64,000 nucleotides of DNA from an uncultured Porphyromonadaceae bacterium (GCA_947427285.1 CANEHE010000001.1:1-64000), one strand, 5' to 3'; numbered from the stretch's first letter, positions 1-8,293 are shown. Notes: generated from the sequence alone by a model not told the origin. Program-made: numbers and translations.

Positions 1-1
1 A

Positions 2-997
2 AATACATCAATAACACGATATTCGTCAATACGCTATCGCGGACGGTTATACGATTGGATGAACCACGACACAGGCAAGAGCCAAAAGCTCAATGACGAG
101 GATATGGCAGCGATGCAGACATTGGCAGCCGACTTGCTCTCTATGGAACGAGGACAGTCCAAAGCAGAGACGGGCAAGGAACACTTGGAACGTAACGACT
201 TCATTATTGAGAAGCAGAAAGAGGAAATGAACCGCCTTAATGCCACACGACTATACCGGGAACATCAGTTGGAAATGGCAAACCAAAAGATGCAGGAGGC
301 AGAAAGCGTTACCAATGCTCTCATAGAACAAGCACAGCAAAAAGAACAACAGAGCTCAGACCTTGACAAGGCTATCAGCGAGAAACGCTCCAAGCTCAAC
401 AAGGAGAAAGGGAGCGAGCTTCTGAGTGCCGCTGTCGGCTGGGCTACGGGCAAGTCAAAAGCCCTGAAAGGAAAAATAGAGGATTTGCGAGATGAGCTTT
501 CCACCCAAGAGGAAACTATCGGACGGTTACAGGATAAAATCCAGACAATGCAGAGCGACCATCAGCGTGAACTGATGAAGTTGGAAGCCAGGCACCAGTC
601 CGAACTGAACCGCAAGGAAGCGGAGCACACGGAAATAACCTCAAAACTTAAAAACCACATTGCATGGCAACGCAATCTTATCGGGTGCCTAAGTTTCCTG
701 CTGCTCAAAACAAACGACATCTTCCGCAAGGCGGTAAACGGTATCATCCGTTTGGCAAAGGATTATTACAAGCCCCGTTTCGATACGGAGCAGGTATCGG
801 ACATCAAGGATGCGCTCAACCTGTTCGGTGACGACAGGCAGTCACGCCATACAGCCGGAGATTTCCTGTACCTCACAGCCAAGCAAAAGGGCGACTTGGA
901 TAGTCGGGAACAAATCAAAGCCAAACGTGAGGTCGAAAATGTGGTGGAAGGTCGTTATGACTACCAGCAAAAGAGGGGCTTCTCGATAAGAAGATGA
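2..997 (+). CDS. MobV-type relaxase, C-terminal part (5' truncated by window edge)
   Basis: The reading frame is open from base 2 with no stop, so the gene begins upstream of the window; the ATG at 59 is probably internal. The first residues include LAADLLSMERG followed by basic, charged sequence, which resembles the stretch after the catalytic domain in MobV/Pre plasmid-mobilisation relaxases. Residues after that form a long charged coiled coil rich in E, K and Q (about 200 residues), then a hydrophobic patch (LIGCLSFLLL) and a basic tail ending FSIRR. In the family, the relaxase nicks DNA at oriT to start transfer; the catalytic histidine and tyrosine region is outside the window, so this rests on the C-terminal pattern only. 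It marks the left part of the window as part of a mobilisable element. Confidence 0.6.
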   Translation, partial: NTSITRYSSIRYRGRLYDWMNHDTGKSQKLNDEDMAAMQTLAADLLSMERGQSKAETGKEHLERNDFIIEKQKEEMNRLNATRLYREHQLEMANQKMQEAESVTNALIEQAQQKEQQSSDLDKAISEKRSKLNKEKGSELLSAAVGWATGKSKALKGKIEDLRDELSTQEETIGRLQDKIQTMQSDHQRELMKLEARHQSELNRKEAEHTEITSKLKNHIAWQRNLIGCLSFLLLKTNDIFRKAVNGIIRLAKDYYKPRFDTEQVSDIKDALNLFGDDRQSRHTAGDFLYLTAKQKGDLDSREQIKAKREVENVVEGRYDYQQKRGFSIRR

Positions 998-1033
998 CAG
1001 ATAATGCTATGTCAGTGAGAATAATCGTAAGAT

Positions 1034-1067
1034 TTTGACGTACAACCGAATAAAAAGAGTAACTTTG
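1034..1067 (+). promoter_or_regulatory. Bacteroidota-type promoter for the DUF1016 gene
   Basis: TTTG at 1034-1037 and TAACTTTG at 1060-1067 match the -33 and -7 boxes of Bacteroidota sigma-ABfr promoters. The spacing is 22 bases, one or two longer than usual. The start codon lies 21 bases downstream. Confidence 0.55.
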
Positions 1068-1088
1068 TAAACGAAATAAAGAAAAGGT

Positions 1089-2138
1089 ATGGCTAATATA
1101 ACAAACATACAAGAATCCGAATATGAGGCAATTCTGCGACAGGCTGTCGCAGTTATTGACAGGACAAGAACAATGGTAGCTACAACAATATGCTCTGCTA
1201 TTGGTTCTGCCCATTGGGAAATCGGCAAATTGCTTCATGACAGGAAACTTGAAAGCAAGCATGGAAGTGGTGTTGTCAACCGCTTGTCCTATGACTTGAA
1301 GCAACGCTATCCACAGATGGGGCTTTCTCCAAGAAATCTGTGGGATATGAAGAAATTTTATGAGCGTTTCTGCGATAGCGAGCCAAAACTGCGACAGACT
1401 GTCGCAGTTTTGCCGTGGGGACATACATTGACCCTGATGCGCAAGTTCGGTGCGGATGATAGCTCCATATCGTATTATGCGCAAGAAACCCTTTCAAAAG
1501 GTTGGAACCGTGAACTGCTATCAAGTGCCATCACCCTTAAAATGCACTTGAAGAAGAGTGAATCTTTGGATAACAATTTCGAGCAGACATTGCCAGCCAC
1601 CCAAGCGATGTTTGCCAATGAAGTGTTCAAGAGCGGTTATAATCTTGGCTTTCTTGGCGTAAAAGACCCTATCTTGGAAACGGAGTTGGAAACCAGACTG
1701 GTGGAAAAGGTCAAGCATTTCCTTCTGGAGCTTGGCAAAGGCTTCACCTATCTTGGAAATCAGTATGTGCTTGAATACAACGGAAAGCGTAGTAAGGTCG
1801 ATATGCTTTTCTTTCATCGCGGTCTGCATTGTCTTGTAGCCATTGATTTGAAAATTGGCGAGTTTAAGCCGGAATATGCAGGTAAGATGAATTACTACCT
1901 GTCATTGCTTGACCGTTTGGAACGCAGAGAGGACGAAAACCGTTCTATCGGTATCATCTTATGTGCAGAGAAAGACCGTGTAGAAGTGGAGCTTGCCTTA
2001 GAAGACATGGGCAAGCCTATCGGTGTGGCAGACTATCAGCTTATTGTTCTGCAGGAGGAACTAAAGAAGGTGGTCGCTGACGAAATGGAAGCGTTTGGCA
2101 AAGAACTTCCGCTTCGGACTGAAGCAGAAGAGGAATAA
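1089..2138 (+). CDS. DUF1016 / YhcG-like PDDEXK nuclease family protein
   Basis: This 349-residue protein has the two-part layout of the DUF1016 family: an N-terminal helical domain (about 15-150, with LPWGHTLTLM at 108-117, a family hallmark) and a C-terminal PDDEXK-like nuclease domain (about 180-330). The presumed catalytic residues are D238 in SKVDMLF and D253/K255 in VAIDLK. Members are often on mobile elements and linked to restriction or defence loci, but the biochemical role is not settled. The coding sequence contains two perfect palindromes, each encoding LRQ(A/T)VAV (residues 16-22 and 101-107). The gene has its own promoter and ends 17 bases before the next gene, so it may be the first gene of the following operon. 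Confidence 0.85.
   Translation: MANITNIQESEYEAILRQAVAVIDRTRTMVATTICSAIGSAHWEIGKLLHDRKLESKHGSGVVNRLSYDLKQRYPQMGLSPRNLWDMKKFYERFCDSEPKLRQTVAVLPWGHTLTLMRKFGADDSSISYYAQETLSKGWNRELLSSAITLKMHLKKSESLDNNFEQTLPATQAMFANEVFKSGYNLGFLGVKDPILETELETRLVEKVKHFLLELGKGFTYLGNQYVLEYNGKRSKVDMLFFHRGLHCLVAIDLKIGEFKPEYAGKMNYYLSLLDRLERREDENRSIGIILCAEKDRVEVELALEDMGKPIGVADYQLIVLQEELKKVVADEMEAFGKELPLRTEAEEE
1134..1152. repeat. Perfect palindrome 1 inside the DUF1016 gene
   Basis: Two 9-base arms (CTGCGACAG and CTGTCGCAG) are separated by one G. It is in frame and encodes LRQAVAV. The core is the same as in the palindrome at 1384-1412. Confidence 0.9.
1384..1412. repeat. Perfect palindrome 2 inside the DUF1016 gene
   Basis: Two 14-base arms (CAAAACTGCGACAG and its exact complement) are separated by one A. 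The core 19 bases match the palindrome at 1134-1152 except for the central base. It encodes LRQTVAV on the + strand. Confidence 0.9.
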
Positions 2139-2155
2139 AATACAACTCGACAAAA

Positions 2156-2800
2156 ATGATATTGATAGGCATCATAATACAACTCCTAATTTTCACCCTG
2201 TTAGCAGCAATCATTGCCTTGCCACTTACAGGTTTCGTATTCTGGCGCAGCAAAAAGCACAAGAAAAGAAATGCCATTCTGACCTTTCTTTCTCCATTTC
2301 TGTTCATATACACATTCTACATTGGTTGTTTGATAGGCGGCTTCACCTGCGCCACAATCTACGATACCGGTTGCGGAATGGACGGCTATTATCACACCGA
2401 ACTTCCAAACGGCTACGAAATAGAAACCATTGCAGATGACTTCGACCGTGAGTATTTCACCGGGAACATCAGCAAGGACGATAAATTTGCTGTATGGTGG
2501 GTAAGAAAAATCAGAATTGATGGAGATACAATTTATGGCGAGCGATACGATGTCAATGAAGCTCCGGGTAGTGAATACTATTTTTCCCTAAACACAGCAA
2601 CAAACAAACTGACACAATACACCTCATACGAAGAAGCACAAGAAAACAATCCGATAGTGGTAACAGACCTGACGCCCCTCGAATCATTCTACTACAAAAG
2701 CTGGAAATGGGTTCATCCTTTGGGCATCCTCGTCCTTCTTCTATCCTCAGGCTTAGTATTCTTAATGTGGTTTATTGTCAAGAAAATATCCAAACAATGA
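2156..2800 (+). CDS. Hypothetical membrane protein, first gene of a coupled AT-rich set
   Basis: I do not recognise this 214-residue protein. It has two N-terminal membrane segments (about 2-28 and 39-62), an extracytoplasmic or cytoplasmic middle part of about 120 residues rich in D, Y and T, and a third membrane segment near 186-208 ending in a short basic tail (VKKISKQ). Base composition is more AT-rich than the housekeeping genes later in the window, which suggests transfer. It lies 17 bases after the DUF1016 gene, and its stop overlaps the start of the next gene by ATGA, so translation of the two is probably coupled. Confidence 0.7.
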   Translation: MILIGIIIQLLIFTLLAAIIALPLTGFVFWRSKKHKKRNAILTFLSPFLFIYTFYIGCLIGGFTCATIYDTGCGMDGYYHTELPNGYEIETIADDFDREYFTGNISKDDKFAVWWVRKIRIDGDTIYGERYDVNEAPGSEYYFSLNTATNKLTQYTSYEEAQENNPIVVTDLTPLESFYYKSWKWVHPLGILVLLLSSGLVFLMWFIVKKISKQ

Positions 2801-3702
2801 AAAAATGGCAGAAAATAATAACTAAGTTGGCACTGATGGCATTTTTAATGTTATCCGCATTTTCTGTGGCTACAGCCCAAAACAAGAAATACAATCCATT
2901 CTATTATCCGGAACTGAGCAAATATGCCGACCCGAAGCAAATGGACTTCAGTACCGAATACAAACAATGGCTCACACCAGATGCCAGTCAGACATACAAA
3001 GATATAACCAACGATATATTGCGAAAAGGCTATGACTTCGAGCGCACATTGTTCAACTCGGAACAGTTCATCTATGAAGACATGGATGGCAGAGTTTGCT
3101 ATTATAAACAATCTTCATTCAACGGCATACTCGGAGACAACTATGCCCGTATAGAAATCTACATCAACCCTCAGGTAGAACGCACAGACACCCTTACATT
3201 CAAAGTTACAGGTAAATCCAAAGTCAAAAAGAACATCTGCGACTTTACCGGAGAAATCCGTGTAGAACACATCTACAACATTTGGGAGCGTGCTGACGAT
3301 CCGGACTGTCCGGACTATTACCTGATGGTATGCAATTACATCTTCAAGGAAGACGAGACACAATACGGGACAGGATTCTTCAATGGCACATACGGAGTAT
3401 ATTGCCATATAGATGAAGACAACAAAAAAGTATGCCTCGACATTGATTTAGGTGGAGGAGATGGCTACAACCAGCGCAACTATGTAGGCACTTGGCAAAG
3501 CTACAAAACCAATGCTACAAAAAGATGTATCTGGGGAGAATACCGTCTTCCGTACACCTTTGATTTTGACATCGGAGACGGAGAAATGCGTATCAATCCC
3601 AAATACAATAGTCCTGAATGGGAACAATGGCAATCCGAATTCTTTAATCCAGAAGAAAAAATCAGCTGGTGGGAAGATTCGTTAAAAGGAGGCAAGCAAT
3701 GA
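2797..3702 (+). CDS. Hypothetical exported protein
   Basis: The ATG at 2797 overlaps the previous stop (ATGA) and gives a good signal peptide (MKKWQKIITKLALMAFLMLS, then AFSVATAQ) with a likely cleavage after the AQ; a start further upstream at 2707 would bury it, so 2797 is preferred. The mature part (about 273 residues) is rich in Tyr, Trp and Asp, with stretches such as GTWQSYKT and CIWGEYRLPYTFDFD that suggest a beta-rich fold. The cysteines in the mature chain may form disulphides in the periplasm. I know no function. It sits second in a four-gene run, and its stop overlaps the next start by ATGA. Confidence 0.75.
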   Translation: MKKWQKIITKLALMAFLMLSAFSVATAQNKKYNPFYYPELSKYADPKQMDFSTEYKQWLTPDASQTYKDITNDILRKGYDFERTLFNSEQFIYEDMDGRVCYYKQSSFNGILGDNYARIEIYINPQVERTDTLTFKVTGKSKVKKNICDFTGEIRVEHIYNIWERADDPDCPDYYLMVCNYIFKEDETQYGTGFFNGTYGVYCHIDEDNKKVCLDIDLGGGDGYNQRNYVGTWQSYKTNATKRCIWGEYRLPYTFDFDIGDGEMRINPKYNSPEWEQWQSEFFNPEEKISWWEDSLKGGKQ

Positions 3703-4208
3703 AAAAACGAGGACTAAAAAGATATTACTGTAACCTCTCCCAAATAACCTTTGCAGAGAACATTATAGCTGTTCTGAAATCCGGAGCTGCCAACTACGAC
3801 TACGAACATATCCATCTGGACGGCTATATTCTTACCAAATGGTCCGAAATCAAGCAACACCTTGATGTCTTGTTCAATCAGCTTGACATCTTCAGGCAAA
3901 ACTCGGGAACAATCAACTCTACATTCCAAGTTTGGGGATTTATATGCTTCCAAAAGGACTTTGGCTGCCAAATTGCATTATATGTTCATACGCCAAACAA
4001 TGGTTACGACGATTTTCCGCATACGCAAACCGATGTATCAGAATCCCCGACAATAAACCGGAAAGAACTACTTGATTATCTTAAACCAAGAGTTGCAGAC
4101 GGCTATCAAATACGCTACGCCCTAAATTGTGACAACGAGCCTGAAATCTTCATAGCAATGCCGAATGTCGGCTTGTCAATTTTCAACCATAATGAACGAA
4201 GTAAATGA
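3699..4208 (+). CDS. Hypothetical soluble protein in the coupled set
   Basis: The ATG at 3699 overlaps the previous stop by ATGA, so I use it instead of the longer frame from 3669. The 169-residue product has a basic N-terminus (MKKRGLKRYYC), no signal peptide and no membrane segment, so it is probably cytoplasmic. A possible alpha/beta fold with a WSEIKQHLDVLFNQLDIF helix is visible, but I recognise no family. The size and position between membrane/exported genes and an immunity-like gene resemble small genes in toxin-immunity arrays; that is inference from context. It overlaps the next gene by ATGA. Confidence 0.65.
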   Translation: MKKRGLKRYYCNLSQITFAENIIAVLKSGAANYDYEHIHLDGYILTKWSEIKQHLDVLFNQLDIFRQNSGTINSTFQVWGFICFQKDFGCQIALYVHTPNNGYDDFPHTQTDVSESPTINRKELLDYLKPRVADGYQIRYALNCDNEPEIFIAMPNVGLSIFNHNERSK

Positions 4209-4966
4209 AATTGACCGATAAACGATTCTGGAAATTCGAGGCAATGATGCTTCTGTGCGGATTGCTATTATTCATCCAATTGTGCCTAATTCTTATTTGC
4301 AATAGTGCTGAGATTGATTCAGGTACAGGGGTAAGTCTTTTATTATCATTGCCGGCATTAATCCTGTACTTCACATTCTGCGGCATACCTGCTTGGTTGC
4401 TTTACAAAGGCAATTCTTGGCTGAAACTTGCCGGATATTTATATCTGATTTCCGCTTTGTTGATAATAGTACTTCTATTTATCTTCATGTATGATTGGAA
4501 TCCCGCCATAGCGAATATGCGCCCCGAGGGACTTCCGCCAGATGAAGGCAAATACATAACTGACAATGAATTTGTGACAATCATTACTCTTATTATTTCT
4601 ACATTGCCCATTATCCCGATATTGATTACCTCATATCTCACCAAGCGATGGGTTTTGAAAGATAAAAAGTCATATAAACATGTCGTAGAATCAGCACACA
4701 GAGCAATTATCGGAAATGTAAAGCCGAATGTCAGAGCCATTGCCATAGGCTATTCTCATAATCATCTCACATTGAAATGTTATCTTGATTCTACCCCTAC
4801 TGAACAAGACAGAGAAACACTAAGCGATATCGCAGGGGAAATAGCATCTGATTTCCCGCCTGCGCAAATTCCAGCTATCACAGGACTTTGCGAGTTCTCC
4901 AATGAACCTATATCAAAATTAGATAAACTTCATACTTTCATTTATCTGCGCCCTAATGAATCATAG
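4205..4966 (+). CDS. Membrane protein with C-terminal immunity-like domain
   Basis: This 253-residue protein has four likely membrane segments (about 12-32, 42-62, 73-95 and 123-145) and a soluble C-terminal part (163-253). That part has the pattern AIIGNVKPNVRAIAI, then KCYLDSTPTEQDRETL, DIAGEIASDF and a final FIYLRPNE. It resembles a small domain I know from Bacteroidota immunity-type proteins of polymorphic-toxin loci (GNV-P-LRAV, YFDGE, acidic helix, TEI-ADF, terminal YLR-E). The match is from memory of the pattern, not a search. Fusion to four membrane helices is unusual for such a domain. It is the last gene of the coupled run. Confidence 0.6.
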   Translation: MKLTDKRFWKFEAMMLLCGLLLFIQLCLILICNSAEIDSGTGVSLLLSLPALILYFTFCGIPAWLLYKGNSWLKLAGYLYLISALLIIVLLFIFMYDWNPAIANMRPEGLPPDEGKYITDNEFVTIITLIISTLPIIPILITSYLTKRWVLKDKKSYKHVVESAHRAIIGNVKPNVRAIAIGYSHNHLTLKCYLDSTPTEQDRETLSDIAGEIASDFPPAQIPAITGLCEFSNEPISKLDKLHTFIYLRPNES

Positions 4967-5112
4967 GGACAAATTGCACTTCTTCAGATAATCGCCTCGG
5001 CAAGACATTCATCGGCAAAGCCGCTGAAAGACTTGCCTCTATGGGCAGAGCGGAATCGGAAGTTATGGCTTGGCCCTCCGCATGCTCCGTTCAAAGCCAC
5101 AACCTCCTCCAA

Positions 5113-5313
5113 TTAAGCAATCTTACTCCATAAACCTCTTTTCTCATAAAAGTATTCATTTTGTTTAGTTTCCATAATCATACAGCCGTTTATCCCCTTA
5201 TGTCGGATGCAAAGGTGGCCAGCCTTATTGAATATGGAAAGGTCAAGCGGTAAACCGTTTGGAGCAGTTTCTTCCTCCTTCAGAGGGTAAACAGCCCCAA
5301 AACCTTTCCCCAT
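5113..5313 (-). CDS. Possible small hypothetical protein (weak)
   Basis: A 66-residue frame with a balanced composition (starts MGKGFGAVYPL, contains LPLDLSIFNKAGHL, ends RGLWSKIA). I see no signal peptide, membrane helix or known motif, and no convincing ribosome site. It could be a conserved fragment of a mobile element, or chance. It is listed because nothing else explains the stretch. Confidence 0.2.
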   Translation of the reverse strand: MGKGFGAVYPLKEEETAPNGLPLDLSIFNKAGHLCIRHKGINGCMIMETKQNEYFYEKRGLWSKIA

Positions 5314-5946
5314 TCATCGGCTTGGCTTAATGAAGCATCCGGCAACGGAGACAAACGACTGACGAAATAGTAGAAAATCAACTCAAACAAGAGTTCTTGA
5401 TTTGAGAACCTATTGCACACGCCTTATTTTTTCGTAGAGGACTAATTTTAGCAGGAACAAATAAGGCAAGCGAAAGACTGCACTCCCTCCAAAATAATAG
5501 ATTCCCTTTTCCTCGTTCCTTTGCTGCGTGAGTTATTTGTACTTTTGCAGTGCGGCACGCAAAATGAATCCACAAATGATAATGGATAAGACTAATATCC
5601 GATAAAATATCGTACCTTTGCAGTGGCTTAGGAGATAAGTCCAAATAGAAGTGGAATAACGGAACCCAAATTGCACCGAAAAGAGAAGAAAATGCCCAAG
5701 TTTGTACTCCCAACGAGTTAAGAAACAATAAAAGCGTTAAATCTTCACCCTTTAGAATGTACTATTAAAGTTTACGCCCATATTTCTGACTTATTACTCA
5801 CAAACTATTGAGCAATAACTGGTTGCAAATACTCAATTTGTAAAGCACGATTTCAATGAAAAAGAAATACTCTGCAAAAATGGAGTGTGAAAATCGGCAA
5901 TGGGGATTACGACTTTGGAGTAAGACCAACCTAACATTCGGCAAGG

Positions 5947-5984
5947 GTTTAGAGGCGCAAATTTAATTTCGTGCGCCTCTAAAC
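5947..5984. terminator. Strong stem-loop, terminator-like
   Basis: GTTTAGAGGCGCA at 5947-5959 pairs perfectly with TGCGCCTCTAAAC at 5972-5984 around a 12-base AT-rich loop. No U-run follows on the + strand, so a simple terminator role is uncertain; a processing or recombination site is possible. Confidence 0.45.
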
Positions 5985-6190
5985 ATACCTTATCTTCTAT
6001 TATGCAAGTTAACTACGCACAATATCAGATGGTTATAAATTTGGTGGTGTACTAATTAGTTAGATAAATCGAAAATGGGAGTTCCGATTTTAGGATTTTT
6101 AAGGGGCGTTAATTATATTTAATGTGATTCTTTTTCGCTGAGTTTCCAAAGATTTGAGGAGCTGGATGGTAGAGCATTGAGAAAAATCGC

Positions 6191-6198
6191 TAATTTTG
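6191..6198 (+). promoter_or_regulatory. -7 promoter box close to the Crp/Fnr-like gene
   Basis: TAATTTTG fits TAnnTTTG, but I see no -33 TTTG at the right distance. The start codon is only 9 bases downstream, implying a very short or absent leader. Confidence 0.4.
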
Positions 6199-6207
6199 TG
6201 AAGCAAT

Positions 6208-6771
6208 ATGGTGCAGTTTAATCAATACGACTCTCAGATTGACCTTTCGGCGGTAAAGGATTATTGTCGGGAGAAAGGCAGACTGTGCCATTATGCTAAG
6301 GATGATATTTTCGTTCATCAAGGATTCGTCGGCAAGTATGTTGGAGTTGTTGAATCCGGCTATTTCAAATATACTGTTATCACTTCCTCCGGCAAAGAGG
6401 CCGTTGTTGGATTTGCCTTTGAGGGCGAGATTGTTGCCGATTCCTATAACAGCAGACCTTCGGAAGTAACGATTAATGCCGGTGCTGACTCTACTGTGTC
6501 TCAAGTTAGAACAATCGAGGCGAGAAGTATATTCAATGACTTTTTCAGCAATAATCTCTCCGCTCTAAACGGTGCGTTGTTCAGTGAAATATATTCCCGC
6601 TATCTTGAACTGCACAGAAAGACACCCACAGAACGTTATACTGAACTTATCGCCCAATATCCGCAGATCATACACACCGTTTCACTGCGTGATATTGCTT
6701 CTTATTTACTCATTACTCCGGTATATCTGAGCCGTATCCGCAAAAATCTTGCAAAAAATTCAGGCGAATAA
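6208..6771 (+). CDS. Crp/Fnr-family transcriptional regulator
   Basis: The 187-residue protein has the size and order of Bacteroidota Crp/Fnr-like regulators: a cyclic-nucleotide-type beta-roll (about 20-110, with DDIFVHQGFVGKYVGVVESG and the KEAVVGFAFEGEIV strand), a connecting helix (110-150), and a C-terminal helix-turn-helix at about 158-182 (SLRDIASYLLITPVYLSRIR). The ligand is not predictable from the sequence; I see no Fnr-type cysteine cluster. It precedes a secreted leucine-rich protein by about 50 bases, on the same strand, so the two could be co-regulated, although a separate -7 box (6804) lies between them. Confidence 0.85.
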   Translation: MVQFNQYDSQIDLSAVKDYCREKGRLCHYAKDDIFVHQGFVGKYVGVVESGYFKYTVITSSGKEAVVGFAFEGEIVADSYNSRPSEVTINAGADSTVSQVRTIEARSIFNDFFSNNLSALNGALFSEIYSRYLELHRKTPTERYTELIAQYPQIIHTVSLRDIASYLLITPVYLSRIRKNLAKNSGE

Positions 6772-6803
6772 AACTTGTTTTACGTCGAAGTCATTTTTTT
6801 GTC

Positions 6804-6811
6804 TAACTTTG
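6804..6811 (+). promoter_or_regulatory. -7 promoter box for the leucine-rich protein
   Basis: TAACTTTG fits the Bacteroidota -7 consensus; the upstream element is only loosely matched (TTGTTT ending at 6780). It lies 12 bases before the chosen start. Confidence 0.45.
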
Positions 6812-6823
6812 CCAAAATTAAAA

Positions 6824-8293
6824 ATGATGATAAATAAGATAAATTCGGTACTGATAGCAATACTGTTTACAGTTAACGCACTTGCGCAAGAAGAAACGGC
6901 AGCCCGAACTGTGTGCCCCGCGCTACTTCATGACCTCAATATCAATGCGGATATAAATATCGTGTCTGGAACAATGCGACAGTGTGTTAAATCACAGGAG
7001 GCAGAATCATCAAGTATCTCTGTCAAAACCACCCACGCCGGAGAACTTGCTGAATTGCTTGGAGATAAAGCAATGCAGATTGATGGACTATATGTTGAGG
7101 GGCCAATCAACGCGGAAGATTTCAATGTTATGTGGCACTCCACATTCAACGGACATCTTAAAGTCCTTGACCTTGGCAACGCCTCGGTGGAAAACGGCAT
7201 CATACCCGACCATGCACTTTTTCATATAGACGAACAGATGGATTGGAGTACCCTTACTGTCACCACAATCTGGCTTGAAAAGCTCGTACTCCCGGATAAC
7301 ATATCCGAAATATGCGACTTTGCCTTTGCATATGCCATTTCATTGACCGATGTTAATTTCCCCTCATCACTACGATACATTGGAAAAGCAGCATTCACCG
7401 ACTGCATCCTGCTCACTGCCGACAAACTGCAGTTCGGTGGACATCTGGAGAAATTAGACCGTCAGGCGTTCTATCAATGCACCGGATTGACCGGGACCAT
7501 TCACTTGCCTGAATCTTTGAAATGGATTGATCAGGCGGCTTTTTACCGATGCCATACTACGGAAATCAATATCCCGAAATCTCTCGAATATTTGGGATGT
7601 GATGCTTTTCACGGATCGAGATTCAAGACGGCGATTCTGCCCGATGATTGTTATCTTTGTCCGCATGGAGGCCAATTTTATAATAATTGGGAACTGACAG
7701 AAGCGCATCTGCCGGACAACCTTGCGTTTGTGCCACAAGACGTCTTTAGCTATTGCAACTCGTTGGCCACAGTAAACATACCGACCAAGGCTGCTGAAAT
7801 CGGAGAGTTCGCCTTTAATGGCACTGCAATTGAGGCAATAGAAATTCCATCTACCGTAGAGGCAATTCGCGATGATGCTTTTCAAGGTTGTCAAAAATTA
7901 ACGGAAATTGTCCTACCTCCCAATCTGTCGGTAATTGGCAACGACGTATTTAATCTGTGTTATGCGCTGAAAAATATATATTGCATGGCCGAAGAACCAC
8001 CCACTTGTATCGAAGGCACGACTGGTGGTGCAAATCCATTCTCATCCTTGAGCACTACGCTTCCTGTATATATTCCTCTCGGCACACGCGATAAATACCT
8101 CTCCGTCCCTGGTTGGAATTACTTCACAAATTTTATCGAAACCGATAATTTCCCCTCTGCCGGAATTGGCGATATATTGACAAGCCAAACGGACAAAGAT
8201 GACACCGTTTACGATTTATACGGGAGAAGGATTATAACTCTTACACCTGGAAATATTTATATCCAAAACAACAAGAAATTTATTCACAAATGA
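6824..8293 (+). CDS. Secreted BspA-type leucine-rich repeat protein
   Basis: The ATG at 6824 gives a signal peptide (MMINKINSVLIAILFTVNAL, cleaved near AQ), so the longer frame from 6749 is rejected. After a lead-in of about 120 residues come LRR_5 (BspA/TpLRR) repeats of about 23 residues, for example LPDNISEICDFAFAYAISL, LPESLKWIDQAAFYRC and IPSTVEAIRDDAFQGC. After the repeats is a short domain with a Cys pair and a tail YDLYGRRIITLTPGNIYIQN. This tail resembles the C-terminal sequences of many secreted Bacteroidales proteins. Family members bind host or microbial surfaces; the target here is unknown. Confidence 0.88.
   Translation: MMINKINSVLIAILFTVNALAQEETAARTVCPALLHDLNINADINIVSGTMRQCVKSQEAESSSISVKTTHAGELAELLGDKAMQIDGLYVEGPINAEDFNVMWHSTFNGHLKVLDLGNASVENGIIPDHALFHIDEQMDWSTLTVTTIWLEKLVLPDNISEICDFAFAYAISLTDVNFPSSLRYIGKAAFTDCILLTADKLQFGGHLEKLDRQAFYQCTGLTGTIHLPESLKWIDQAAFYRCHTTEINIPKSLEYLGCDAFHGSRFKTAILPDDCYLCPHGGQFYNNWELTEAHLPDNLAFVPQDVFSYCNSLATVNIPTKAAEIGEFAFNGTAIEAIEIPSTVEAIRDDAFQGCQKLTEIVLPPNLSVIGNDVFNLCYALKNIYCMAEEPPTCIEGTTGGANPFSSLSTTLPVYIPLGTRDKYLSVPGWNYFTNFIETDNFPSAGIGDILTSQTDKDDTVYDLYGRRIITLTPGNIYIQNNKKFIHK

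Larger units (their letters stand above)
4967..6207. other. Long stretch without a confident gene (possible element remnant)
   Basis: About 1.24 kb between the immunity-like gene and the Crp/Fnr-like gene. An open frame without a good start runs 4969-5133 on the + strand, and a 66-residue frame lies at 5113-5313 on the - strand. There are stem-loops at 5382-5406 and 5947-5984, an inverted repeat (GCCTTATTT at 5421-5429 and its complement at 5459-5467), and two -7-like boxes, TACTTTTG at 5540-5547 and TACCTTTG at 5613-5620, with no gene behind them. It reads like the decayed end of a mobile element or an RNA-only region. Confidence 0.5.

Noticed and set aside
1007-1228. Small - strand frame over the DUF1016 promoter
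   Set aside because: Overlaps the promoter and start of a real gene; no motif.
5378-5728. 116-residue - strand frame in the non-coding stretch
   Set aside because: Crosses stem-loops and promoter-like boxes, has a shadow-like composition and no ribosome site.
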